A stretch of DNA of 64,000 nt from Ampullaceana balthica (lineage: Eukaryota; Mollusca; Gastropoda; Lymnaeidae), in assembly GCA_944989445.1 (NCBI GenBank), contig CALYLW010000209.1, positions 472,370 through 536,369 of the forward strand, read 5' to 3'. Made by a program: the position numbers and the translations under genes. A model generated the notes under the pieces. That model was not told the origin of the DNA. It made no database searches and saw only the letters and a program-made list of their open reading frames with translations. Shown here piece by piece: positions 1 to 33,368 of this stretch. Position 1 is the stretch's first letter; every line of letters begins with the position of its first letter.

Positions 1-175
1 TAACATACTGTTGAACATTTATTCATATATTAAAATAAAACAATGGAAAGTTTGTGAAATAGATACCTATGTATTCATTATTTATAACTTTCAATTTTAT
101 TGCACATTTTTTCATGCATGGCATATACAAATTTTAATTTAAAGTGAAATTTTAAATCATGAATTTTTTTTTCAG

Positions 176-21196
<21,021 letters not shown>

Positions 21197-23318
21197 TACA
21201 TAATATCTACAAAGGAGCAGGGAAGCCGAGTCAAGATTAGTTTATCAATGTCTATTCATGGCAGGCTTTAAGTTTCATTTTCACTGTATCTCTTTTCATA
21301 TTGACCTCCATCAATCATTCAGATCATTTAAATGTATATTAAGCATTTAAATGTATATTAAGATAGCCGCTAGCAATAAAAAAATAAATAATTAAACTTT
21401 CATTATTTTCTCCACTTTCCATTTTGAACTCAAAGGGACATAAGCAAGCTTCAAAATGAATAAACATTCCTTCAGCCAACATTTTGCTGATTAATATTTT
21501 CCATTTGTTTCGATCACTGGCTCACCACTTACTGACCATACATCAGTACTATTGCTCACCCCAGCCATTAAGAAACTATGTACATGATTTCCTATTTCAA
21601 TGCATTCTTTTTATGTGTTTATGATACTTAACAGATATCTTCCTAGAATTATAATAACCCATTTCACAAGCCAGAAGAACTAACCATCATTGTCTCAAGC
21701 CTTATGCCTAAAGACTGCTTAATATATTATAGTTTGTTTTTTTTTAAGTGAGGGCAACAGCTTTATATATTCTTGTATAAAGCAAGTACATTCTTACTTT
21801 ATTCACAACATTGCTAAAATCTCAATTGTAAAGTAGACCTTGTTGCCTACAATTAGTAGAGTGATTTTTGTGTTTTAATTACACAAGGTTATGGTTCTTT
21901 TTAATTTAATTTATAACACAGTTCGCTTCATAGAATAGAAATTTATTTTTTTTGAAATCAGGATTTTTTACATTTCAAACTAGATGAAAGAAAGAAAAAA
22001 ATCATGGTTTTTCTGAATATTTCTGGTGGTAATTCACAGTTTAGCTAAAAAACTAGAAATCACTGTTACATTCACACTTAAGGTTAGGGAGGCTGAGGTA
22101 CATTAATCATGTTTTAAATATTTGTTTGATTAACTGAATGATAAATTACCTTTCAAGGGACAAAGGAAATTGTAACTAATATATTTTTTTCAATTTAACT
22201 TATTCAATTATTATACCAGAAGCTAGATGATGAATGATAACATACAGCATGTCAGTGACCATCCATAAAGGATGTGACACTATTTTTGTTGATTTTTGAC
22301 ACCATTGTGTCAAATTTGTGACATATCATCACTCTCTTCCAGCTATTCAGTCGAATGCACATTCTTTTTGGATCCCCCAACCAACTTTCTACCACGGAGC
22401 TTATTCAGCTCTTTTCTGACTGTCTACGACCTCTAAAATTATAGGATTATTTTATTTTTTTAAAACTTTCATCAAAAACATTTTTTTTAAACATTCATTT
22501 ATATCCTTTCAATGAAAGTTCATGAAGCTGATGGAAATCATTAGATGAATCTTAATCTTATACATTATGTTAGTATCATCAAACAACAGAGACTCTTTCG
22601 TTTGTATTATGCATTTCTCTATTTATTTTTTATTACTATTATAAAAATAACTTGCAATTTTTTGTATGTCTTTAGTAAGTTTCCTTTGCTGCCAAATAAA
22701 TAATTAGACATCAAGTAAAGTAAAATGAGGCTATGTTTAAAACTATATATTCATCCAGTATTATAGATATATATATAAACATAAATGTTTTTCAGTTATA
22801 ATTTATTTGGTTATCCAGGTTTTAGACATTATAATCCTTCTGTTGATCCTTGTATTAAGTTATTGTATGTTACATACAACAAGACCATGGCGATTCAAAA
22901 CATTTCTGTTCATGAAATTTTACATAAATTTGTATATTGTTTAATAATTTAATAAAACTATATTTATATTTTCAACTTTTCCCATTTAAGACTTTTACCA
23001 ATTACTAACATCATTTATTTTTTGTTAAACAATGCTATTCTTTGCATATTAAATATTATTCCTAAAACTAAACTAGCCTTTGAAAAAGAATACATTTTCA
23101 TAATTAAAAAATAAAAGTAATAATATCAAACACTTTAATTTTTTTTTAAACTCTTTAAATTTAGACTGATGCATAAGATCATCATCGTTTGCTATCTTAA
23201 ACAATTGCTTTTTGGTTCAACGATTCAAATCACATCATTTTATATCTTTAGCACAGCAGTATTCAAACCATTTCAATGCGTGGTACTTGTTAAATGATTC
23301 GATACTTAAAATGCTCTT
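21197..23318. other. Convergent intergenic / 3'UTR region between GH31 and ERI3
   Basis: This 2.1-kb AT-rich stretch separates the GH31 stop from the ERI3 stop (tail-to-tail genes). AATAAA at about 21375 is a candidate GH31 polyadenylation signal; TTTATT at 23018-23023 (AATAAA on the minus strand) is a candidate for ERI3. No open frame with family similarity and no transposon boundary was recognised. Confidence 0.5.
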
Positions 23319-26300
23319 TTAGAATCTTCCAGCACTTCCATTTTGTTTGAACACAAATCCTTTCTGCATCATGGCAAATAATATATTGGCTATGTTCTTA
23401 CAATCATCTGGAACAAAATAATGAAAACCTTTATATTGGAAGATATTTATTTTTTAACTTAATGAAAATTTCATTTAGACATAAACTGAAAATCAGCAGA
23501 GTTAATAATGAGTATTCTCATCTGGAATGTCACTGACTGGAAAAGACAAGTAGGTTAATTTATTCAGCTCCTGAGATACTCCAATGATACACTAATAAAA
23601 AGTTAACAAGTTGTTGAATAGACAACTGCAACTGCTCTAAATGCTTATCACTTTTTAATTAACCCCACCCTTATTAGGGAAATGTCTAAGGATTAACGCT
23701 CTTTGTATTCAGAAGTTCAAATTAATTACCAACTATCCAGAAATGTGCTAGGCCAAAATTTTTGTTTACTTGGTTTAAACTTCTTGCAAAATATTGGCCA
23801 TTATAAACCATGACAACTTTAAAAAAAAACTCTTTCAATAATTATAATGGTTTATGAAACTGCCTTCTGTTGAATAGTCTTACCTATTCCACTGTGATGA
23901 TGACCTACATGTTTGAGGTTCAAATCTCTTAACATGACCATCATGCCTTTAGGAAATGTCCCAGTCATCTCAGCATAAGACTGAAACATTTAAAAGGAAT
24001 TTAATGGATCAAAGTATTTTTTAAAAGTATTGAACCAGTTTAGAAAATTTTAATAAAATAAATCACAAGTTATAAGAAATTTTTTTTTATAACAAAGTAC
24101 TTTGACCTTTGAAAAGTTTATGGTAAAAATAGTTTTTTTTACCTTCTTTATATTAATCCATTTCATGAAATACTCTCTTGTCTTCAAATCCAAAATGGCA
24201 CATTGCTTGGGTAACCTGGAATAATTAAATATTCCACAATGATGTGTTTTACATCTCTTGTAGCCTCTTTAAAGGCCCTTTAAATTTAATTAACAACAGT
24301 TCATACCATTTCTTTTATAAGGATAAATATAATAAAGATTATAAATGGGGAAAAAAAAGCACACTATGCATACATAGATTTAAGATCCCAGTCGCCACAA
24401 ATCACAAAAATACTTTTGATGTTTGGGTCTAGTAACCCTTCACTCTCTATCCATCTGTGGAAGCTCTGTGAAATAAGAGTTAATTTTAGAATATTTCTTA
24501 TCAAGTAAAAGTAATACCTAATTTTTATTACATGTATTGTATTTTATATATAAAAAGCCCACCAAAACTTAATGAACAAAACTTCGTACTTAAATTTTTA
24601 TTGACCTCTTATAAGTTTCAAACCTCTACCTATAATTCTCTACTAAGATTATATTTTTGATAGTCTTCATCAAATTCAAATTGTTGCTCAATGCTATAAA
24701 GTATGAGCTATGAAATGAATTTGATTAGCTTAACATTAGTCATTTCAGTTTCCCTTGTTAATCAATGAAAAATATAATTTACCTAAAACTGCATTCAAGC
24801 AACATGAAGTAAATAAATTAGTGAAATCTGATATGCTTGGGCTTTAAAAAATAGCCAATAAAATTGTGTTCAGGTTAATTTCTCTCTCACACACAAATTA
24901 GTCAAACTTTAAAAATATTGAATTGCTCTCAGATCAAAATGTGTCTTTTCAAAAATTTAATTTTGGCTAAAATCCTAAACAGATGAAGATATAACACTAA
25001 CAATAATTTTTCTTTTTATTCTAAAAAAAAACCTCTCTAAGACACTATTACACAAGACTTCATTCAGGAATTAAGTCATTTGAAATGTGCAGTCACAAAA
25101 GATTCTGTACAATTTTTCTGTACAATTTTGCAAAGGATATAGAAAAAAAAATATTTGCACACAACAATTGAATTTTTTTAAACATGTGGTTTAAGGGTCC
25201 CATAATCCTGAAAAAGTTTTTTCTAAAGGTTGACTCTGCCGGGAGTGTTATTACAGAAGAGAATAACTTTGATTGGCCATTTGCACCGATATGTTGAAGT
25301 GTCTAGAGACAGGACATTATTTATCTTGTGTAAATGACCTCAAGTGAACAAAATCAATAAAGAGCTACCAGATTCATTATTCAAAAATGCAAGATTAGAC
25401 ATAAATCATGGATAAGCCTAGGACACCATAATCTTCTGTATAAAAGGAGCGTCTGTAACAGATGCGATAAGATAAGTTAATTGTGTGATACAGGAGGGAA
25501 GGCAGTTGGTATGAATTACAATATCTTATCTTATCTGTTTCAGACGCTCCTTCTATACAGAAGATTATTGCATCCTACGCTTATCTATGGTTTGTGTTTA
25601 GTCCTGCATTCTTATTAGAGTTTTAAATGTTGATAAAGTGTTGGCTTTCCTGGTTTCTTCAGTCAACCCATTCCACGCCCGAATTCCGGGCGGGAAGAAC
25701 AAAAATTTGTATGAGTTTGTTCTTGCATACGGAATAAGAAAGGTGTTTTTATCCTTATGTCTATCTGAGGGTTGTATTAAGTTATCTTTGTGTTGTATTT
25801 CTAAATAAGAGTTAATTGCTTTATGTATGATTACTACTTTACTCTTGGTTCTTCTATCCTCTAGTGTTTCAAGGTTTAATGATTTAACTAATGGTGTTAT
25901 TCTAGTCAGTTTTGAATATTCTCCAGTAATGAATCTTGCAGCTCTTTTTTGGATTTGTTCTAGTTTATCAATGTTTTCTTTGGTGGATGGGTCCCATACA
26001 GAAGATGCATATTCTAGTACAGGTCTCACCAAAGTGAGATAGCATTTTAGTTTTATATCTTTATTACATTTGTAAAGGTTTCTTTTTATAAAGCCTAAGG
26101 TTTTGTTTGATTTTTTTAATAACTTCATTGACATGGGGATTCCATCATAATTTCTCATTTATTATGACTCCTAAGTATTTTGCATCTTTAGTTTGGGTTA
26201 GTTCCTTTCCATGAATGAAATATTTTGAATTTATTTGTTTCTTTTTCTTTGTTACTCTTAACAGTTGACACTTTTCTGGGTGGAAACTCATACTCCAGTT

Positions 26301-29300
26301 AGCTTCCCATTTTATCAATTCATCTAGGTCTTTTAGTAAAATTTTGCTGTCTTGTTCTGATTTAATTGTTCTATGGATTATACAATCATCAGCAAATTAC
26401 CTAACTTTTGTTCCTGTTGAGATGTTGGGTAAATCATTTATATATATTAAAAAGAGTAAGGGACCTAGCACAGTTCCTTGTGGAAATCCTGAATTGACCT
26501 TTATTGGTGCAGATTTAGATCCATTAATTATTACAGTTTGCTCCCTGCCCAAAAGGAAGTCTTGGATCCAGTGATGTAAGGAACCTGAGATTCCAAAGTA
26601 CTGTAGTTAAGTTTTTTAAGTAAACTAAGGTGGTGAACTTTGTCAAATGCGAGTGAGAAGTTTAGTAATATTGTATCTATTTGATCATTTTTGTCTAAGG
26701 GGCCGCCCATAAATGACGTCACGCACCTAGGGGGGGGGAGGGGGGGGTCACACTTTTGTGACGATGCGTGACGAGGGGGAGGGAGGGGGTTTGAAGAAAT
26801 GTGACGTCACATCAAAAGGGTAACTTTAAATAAAACTTCCACTGAAATATTTGGTCGCTTACAATTTATTTAATGACTTTTATTTCTTTTTTTTTCTTTT
26901 TCTTTTCTTTTTATTTTTAAATCAGTGCTTCTCAATGTGCCGGTCGGTAGGCCATCAGATGCTGGTTGGCGTAAGCTATCAAGACACGAAAATTAAATCT
27001 AATTATAATCCTTAAGTTTGAGAACTCATGAGAATGTATGAAATTGTTACCCTGCGTCGTTTGATGTTGACATCAAAGCATTTGTGACGTAACCTCAGCT
27101 CCGCTTGGTTCTCTCACGGCATGCGACTTTTTTGCACATTACCCCAAAATATACAAGTTTATGTATGCGTTAAGCTCCCCCCCCCCAACCCCCAGACTCT
27201 AAGTCCTGTTCACATGACTCGGGGATTTGGGGGAGTGTCATTAGCCCCCCCCACCCCCCGAAAATGCTACTGGTGAGTTTTAGAAGCATGACAAGTGTCT
27301 AAAAATGATCTGAATAGGATTATGTGAAGATATTTTAGTCAAAACGACACAGAATATAAATTTTCTTTAAAAAGGGGGGGAGGGGGGATCCATTTGATAG
27401 AATTATAAACGTTTTACGTTTGATATAATTGTTCGATTGGTTTGTGGTCAAAGCCCCTGTCCATTCTAGATATAATGATAAATGAGCCCATTTAAAATTA
27501 GTCAAGTATTCATTAACTTTATTGAATGCATCAAATTCTTGACATCGCAATTCGAGAGGAGCACAAAACAACTTTTTTTCTTAGCTCAGTTTTTAAGGCA
27601 TTAATTTTAAATATCACAGAAAGGATACTCGATACAGTCAAGTCATGTGGATTAAGAATAGGCCTATTGTCACTCGTGTCAATATAAATGAAAGTAGGGT
27701 GGATTTAAGTGTCTTCGTTTAGTACGTAGGTAAGAAATCTACAGAGTTGTCAAATTTTTTAAAAATTCTGGAAGGAACCGGTTCAATAATGGGCATATGT
27801 TCCAAGCGTACATGTACACATGACGTATTTTAATATGTCTAGTGGATTGTAGTGGATGTGATATTTCCCAAATGAGTCTGCATTACCCCCAAGAATTCCC
27901 TTTTGACCCCAGATTTATTTACCCCTGTTCGCCGACCTCTTTCTTACGGGATGCCCATCAGTCAATTGAGGGATTTTTAAAAAAATACATTTTAAAAATA
28001 TTATTTTTAAATAATTTTTTTTTCTAAGCAAAGACGTTAACCGTGTTGATTAATAGTCAATGTTTAATTTGTATGCATTAAAATAAAATGTAATCTAAGG
28101 ATGTTAACACAGTTTGTTTTCTGAAGGCCGGTTAAACGTTTTAAAAAACGCGGGTTACAATATTACAGTGTAGACCTTCACTAAATAAATAATAAATGCT
28201 TAAATGACAATGAAAGTGATTTGAAACATACTTATTTTCAAATAGAAAATGCGTTTTTTGTTGTTTTTTATTCGGGGTTCAAAGCTTTGTGACGTATTTT
28301 TAGAGGGGGGGGGTCTAACTTTTTGTGATGACGCGTGACGAGGGGGGGGGGTAAAAAATCGGCCAAAATCGCGTGACGTCATTTATGGACGGCCCCTATT
28401 AAACCTATTAATTGTGTTTCACATGATCTGTTTTTTCTAAAGCCGTGTTGATGTGGGCATACGGCATTATATTTGTCAAGGTGGTTAACTATTCTACTAT
28501 ATATTATGTGTTCTAGTAATTTACAGGTGATACTAGTAAGTGATACAGGCCTGTAATTACCAGGGTCTGATTTATCCCCTTTCTTAAAGAGTTGAGTTAC
28601 GTTAGCTAATTTCCAATCCTGGGGCACTTTACCTGGTTTAGAGAGGCTTGAAAGAGAACTACAAGGATTGGGGACAGTTCATTGCTTAGTTCTTTTAATA
28701 ATCTTGCAGGCAAATCATCTGGGCCAGTAGCTTTGTTTATTTTTAAGTTTTTTAGGAGTGAATGTATACCTATCTCATCTACAGTTATGTTACCTATTTC
28801 CTCCATTTTATTTAAATTTATTAAAACTTCCTTGTCGCCTGAGGCAGAAAAAGATGATGCAAAATATGTGTTAAGGATATTAGCTTTAGTTTCATTATCA
28901 TTATAGGTTTTATTATTTGAGCCTTTTAGTGTGGCTATTCCTGAAGGTTCCATTTTTTTAGATTTGATAAAGGACCATAAGTTTTTATTGTTATCTTTGG
29001 TAATTACATTGTTTATATATTCATTTTGGAGGTTTCGACTAAGTTTTTGTGTCAAGTGTTTAATCTTTAAGTATTTTTTGTGTATCCTATATGAATAGGT
29101 AGCTTTATATTTCTTAAATAAGTTCTCTTTTTGTTTGCATAGCTTTTTCAATCTAGAATTGAACCAGCATTTGTTAATTTTATTTGATGTTAGTTTTGTT
29201 GGAACATTCTCATCCATTATAGTTTTTAGATTTGTTTTTATATCTTTCCAAATTTCTTCTACTGGGCTATTTGTGTTAAATTTACTTAGGAAAGTTTTGT

Positions 29301-31892
29301 TGGAAGTTAGCCGCTGATTGGTGTAGTTTTATTGAATTACATTTATTCCAAAGATAGATTATTCTTCTAGGTATCTTATTAATTTTAGTTTTTATTGTAT
29401 TGGTGACCCTAACAATATCATGGTCGGACAGTCCTGGAATTATTTTATAGTCTAACACTAGTCCTGGTCTATTTGTTAGGAATAAATCTAGTGTTTTATT
29501 TTTCCTTGTTGCTGTTTTTACTATCTGTTCTAGGTTTATGTTGTTTATAGTGTCTAAAAAGTGTTCATTAATTTCTCTGTTAGTTTCGATGGTTATCAAT
29601 TGTATAATTTTTCCAATTTATATCTGGAAGATTAAAGTCCCCCATAATCCATAGAACTGCATTTTTATTATTCTCTTTTATGAAAGTTAATTGACTACAA
29701 AGATTGTTCAAGTATTCTAGGTTTGTATTCGGTGGTCTATATATACTGACTAAAATAAGTGGGGATGAGTTTGGTGTAATTATTTTACAAAAAATAGACT
29801 CTATATTAAAATTTGGCTGTGTAGTAATTTCTTCAGCTATGATATTTGATTGAATTGCAAGTAGCACTCCTCCATAATTGTCTGGTCTGTCTTTCCTAAA
29901 AATATTATAATATATATATATATATATTGTATAATATTATACAATATCTGGATTTCATTTCACTAAATTGAAACAAGGTGACATTTTGAGTTGAGTAGAT
30001 TCCATAATTCTTAACAACAGGTAATCACATAAATAATACTTCTCTAGATATATGGATTCATGGCGGTAGTGCTATGTTCAACAAAAACTAAAATGTATTT
30101 TCTAGATAGTAGAGTTAATAGAGATTCTTATAAGGTGTGTTGCTTGAATGTTTGTTATTTCAAGTGAATTTAGTAGTTGTGAAGTTCATGTGGCTTATAC
30201 CAAACTCTTAATATTTTACTTTCTGAAATATCTATTTAAGAAATAACTGAGGGAAAAGTTAAAGATATTACCTGTAAAGTCTCAGGAAGATGAGGCTGGT
30301 TGTCTACCATGGATTGAATGATACCAGTAAGCTGTAATATACCATTAAAATAAGAATATCCAAGTATTGTCAGACTAAAATGTATTATAAACTATAAACA
30401 TTGGAAACATTTTATTTCAAGGGTATGCAACAGAAAAATGTGTTTATAAGTTGTATTTTAATTGAGTTTGAGAACTGCAGCTGCTTACCTCTGTGCAAAA
30501 GGGTGTTAATTGAGGATGATACTGGGGTGACACATATTTGTGAAAAACTGAGTCAATTTTATGAGTTTTGGCATTGACCTTCAGCACAGGAAATTCTATA
30601 ATTTCCTGAAACAAAAATTATCAATTAATTTCATTAGGATTCTTTAAATGCTTTACTTTTTTTTCTTCTCATTTTTAACTTATATAATTGAGAATACTAG
30701 AATACTCAAGGAAAAGTAGAATTATGCATCTTGTTATTGTAATAACTGAATTTTCTTTTCCGTAGGCCACAAAAAACATAATTCATAACCATAATGTACC
30801 TTACCATTTTATTCTAAATTCAACTCTCCCTAAGCTATTGCTTATAATCCTATATCAATAATCAAATAATTCTAGATATTTCAACAAAATTTTAGCGTTT
30901 CCTTTCCTAGAGCAAAATTATCACATCATCGTTCTACAGAATAAAATCAAAGACCACTCACTTAAATGAGACAGAAGAAGCACTAAAAAGCTGAAATTTA
31001 ATGCCGCAATTTCTCTTGTTTTATTTCCTTAACGTCACTAAAAAAAATTCTTTTTTTAATATATTTAATTTTTTATGTTTCTTAAATCACAAAAGCCGAA
31101 ATAAAATTTAAAATAGCATAGATGCAAAATTAAATAGCTTGGTACACCAGCCTGGAACTAGGCACACAGCACGTCATATAAAAACATCCACATTATATAA
31201 AAAGAGATGACATAACATTTTTGAAAAGTATTATAATACATCAATTGTCAAGCCATGGACAGCACACAGCAGTATCCTTTATCAGTCAAAGAGTGGAATA
31301 ATTAAGTCAGTTAGTAGAATACAGTTTGAAGAGATGGGTCATGAGAGCAGTTTTGAAAGCCTGAATGGAATATGTTATGGCAATTTTTTTGTTGTAATAT
31401 CGTTGAACTACAAGTCAAGTGTCTTGCTTGAGAGGCAGCTTGAAGGCAATGTGAGCTGTTATTTCATCATACATCAAAATTGGTGCCTAGGGAGAGTTGA
31501 TTTCAGACCAAACTTGTAAAGTAAGTTTTGTTTTTGAGGGATACTTTTGTGGCCTTAGCTATTATGACTATGGAGAAAGCAGAGATGTAGAGAAGGGGGT
31601 GGCGGAACATAAACTCCTGGGCACTGAGGAGCGACAAAATTAGACTTATTACATTAACATTATTATAAGTGAACAAGGGTAATAAACGGAGGTGCACCAA
31701 TTTTACACTGGACAAAAAGCCTAGAGATAAACTGATAAAGAGTTTTGCATTTGTAACTTAATATACCTGAGGGTTTGGCTGTGCTTTATCATCACATGTT
31801 GCTTCAAAGTCAAGCACAAGAAAAAAGTCATAAATCTGCTCTTTGTGATCAATGCCACCGGTTGCAGAGTCTAATTTTGCAGTAGCACTCAT
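23319..31892 (-). CDS. ERI3: ERI3-type 3'-5' exoribonuclease
   Basis: DEDDh-family exonuclease of the ERI1/ERI2/ERI3 group, which trims RNA 3' ends. Seven coding exons (- strand order): 31892-31767, 30605-30489, 30331-30272, 24465-24374, 24215-24143, 23980-23884, 23407-23319; phases agree and give 217 residues. Motif I is FFLVLDFEATCDD (D28, E30), the middle Asp lies in VICGDWDL (D126), and the terminal His-Asp motif is HHSGIDDCKNIANI (H185, D189/D190). QEIIEFPVLKVNAKTHKID and FCTELTGIIQ (across an exon junction) are close to vertebrate ERI3. All catalytic residues are present. Vertebrate ERI3 has a longer N-terminus; here the ATG lies 2 nt after the stop of an upstream 102-codon frame. The 5.8-kb intron between 24465 and 30272 holds a LINE and a TIR element. 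Confidence 0.92.
25430..25580. repeat. Inverted repeat: two tail-to-tail LINE 3' termini
   Basis: At 25432-25482 the + strand reads TCTTCTGTATAAAAGGAGCG, then TCTGTAACAGATGCGATAAG. At 25525-25566 the complementary version appears (CTTATCTGTTTCAGACGCTC then CTTCTATACAGAAG). The arms share the same LINE 3' terminus with GATAA-type short tail repeats and face each other across about 45 bp. The right arm is the 3' end of the CR1-like LINE that follows; the left arm is an independent, extremely truncated copy in opposite orientation. Confidence 0.65.
25530..29880 (-). mobile_element. CR1-like non-LTR retrotransposon, degenerate, in ERI3 intron
   Basis: Read on the minus strand from 29880 the order is an AP endonuclease segment (ILVSIYRPPNTNLEYLNNL, VLWIMGDFNLPDINW at 29867-29580; LSDHDIV at about 29430), a linker (29217-28606), reverse transcriptase fingers (MPQDWKLANVTQLFKKGDKS, GNYRPVSLTSITCKLLE at 28627-28379), palm start (TILLNFSLAFDKVHHLSLLK at 26722-26531), and the C-terminal tail (LKCYLTLVRPVLEYASSVWD at 26158-25598). 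The frame is broken repeatedly and the copy is split by a TIR transposon at 26699-28396. The 3' end has GATAA tail repeats near 25525. The 5' end fades into an AT microsatellite at 29897-29940. Same strand as ERI3. Confidence 0.85.
26699..28396. mobile_element. G-rich TIR transposon, copy 1 (non-autonomous)
   Basis: A 1,698-bp element starts GGGGCCGCCCATAAATGACG and ends in the complement (GCGTGACGTCATTTATGGAC then GGCCCC). Just inside each end is a TGACG/GTGACGAGG motif array with runs of G (26730-26790 and 28300-28350). The interior carries no transposase frame. It interrupts the reverse transcriptase of the surrounding LINE between codons for ETQLIGLI and LDKNDQIDT; comparison with intact CR1-type RT suggests a few codons are missing at the site, and flanking triplets are TAA and TAT rather than a clean duplication. 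Copy 2 lies at 46722-48386. Confidence 0.85.
29886..29940. repeat. AT microsatellite / palindrome
   Basis: A run of TA dinucleotides sits between AATATTATAATAT and ATATTGTATAATATTATACA, forming an AT-only near-palindrome at the truncated 5' side of the CR1-like LINE. Confidence 0.8.
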
Positions 31893-31894
31893 TC

Positions 31895-32203
31895 TTATAG
31901 TAATTCTTGTTTTTGATATTGTAATTGCTTGATTTTATTAATATTCAAAATACTGTAATTTTTTCTATCCAGCTTAGTAAATTTTGAAGAAGAATATTTT
32001 CTTAAAACCCAGCCCACTGCTTTATCTCTAGGACAGTGACAAAAGCTTATGTATGGACATCCTTGTCGCAGAGATTTAATCAATGGAAGACGTCCTCTTT
32101 CAAACAAATCTAATGTACTAGCTTTAGAATATGAGCTAAAATATTTGAAGCTAAGATGAGTAGGTCTAAAGTCTACCAAGTTAATTTTCCACCACGACCA
32201 CAC
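31895..32203 (-). other. Upstream 102-codon ORF directly before ERI3 start
   Basis: An open frame begins MWSWWKINLVDFRPTHL at 32203 and ends with TAA at 31895, two bases before the ERI3 ATG and in a different frame. It is rich in Arg, Lys and Ser (GWVLRKYSSSKFTKLDRK). It could be a transcribed upstream ORF in the 5' leader, the true N-terminal extension of ERI3 separated by a one-base frame change (assembly error or real), or chance. I see no recognisable domain. The position makes it worth recording as part of the ERI3 5' region. Confidence 0.35.
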
Positions 32204-33230
32204 TGAGATCTCAGTTTACGATTATGAAACGCATCTAAATTTGAATTCAATTTCACCAATTTTGTTAGCCGCAAAACTGATTGGGAGTTCATTTGGAAAT
32301 ATTTTATGTAGTATAACTCATGTATGTGTTATAATGCTCTATTTAATGCGATAATGACCAGAAAACATAACTGAAGGCTGAAGGGTTGCGTTTCTTTTAT
32401 TTTTGGGGAGGCCAAATGGGTAACCTGCACTTTCGTTTTCATCAAAACGCAACTCTTCCTTCACAAAAAATAAAATTATTTTAAGACATAAACTACTACT
32501 TTATTCGCATTTTTATTAATATTTTTTTTCCTTGTAGCTATTAAAAAAGAGGAAGAATAATCCATCTACTTATCTACAACTATGGCTATTTAAAGATTAT
32601 TTAATCTATATATCTTAAATTCAATCAAAATTTAGCTTCATCTTCCAGAAAAAATTATTATATTATCATATTTGGCCCAGGCAGCATTGAGTCTTTAAAT
32701 CAAACCTTTTACTTTTCAGTCTTTAAAATGTCTGGTAGACAAACACATATATATTCCTTTGATTTTCTAAATCCTAGCAAAGAGAAGGCAAATAAAACTA
32801 GACTAATTTTTTTAATAAATATAAGAAAAATTTACAACATTCAATTTAGATTTTAAGAATTTCTGTTTGCACAGTTTTTCATCCATCTTATTTGTTTCAG
32901 ACGCCCCTTCTATACAGAATTATTATTTGTCTTTTAATTAAAATATTTTGTCCTGTTTAATGTCAATTGATACTTAAATGATCAATATAATATTTGCATT
33001 TTTATGTCATCCTAATATCAATGTCATCAGTGCTTTGACCAACAATTCATTTCTAAACCTGACAGGACCTAACACAGTGTCAGTGCCTCAAAGTCTTTCT
33101 TCTGTGATGACCAAGAATCTGAGAATCACTTATTTTATAATGTATGTGTAACGTAGTCACATAATATGTATCAAATCAAAAATTACTATTTTAACAACTA
33201 TTTAGGTTAATTAGAAAAATATATATATCT
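32204..33230. other. ERI3 5' flank, no recognised gene
   Basis: AT-rich sequence upstream of ERI3. It should include the ERI3 promoter or 5' leader, but no clear TATA box or CpG-rich block was seen. A short fragment GACGCCCCTTCTATACAGAA at about 32898-32917 matches the LINE 3'-end repeat found at 17429 and 25540. Confidence 0.4.
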
Positions 33231-33368
33231 ACCAAACGCAGGGATTGGCAACCAGGGGGTCGAGAGCCGCATGTGGCTCTTTCCATGTCCATGCGCAAAT
33301 AGTAATAATTATATTATTTCATTTTCTAAACTCATGTTAGTGGCTCTTTAAAACACTGTAAATGTTGT

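Noticed and set aside
28682..29317. + strand ORFs of 60-74 residues
   Set aside because: Antisense to the CR1-like LINE linker/RT frames.
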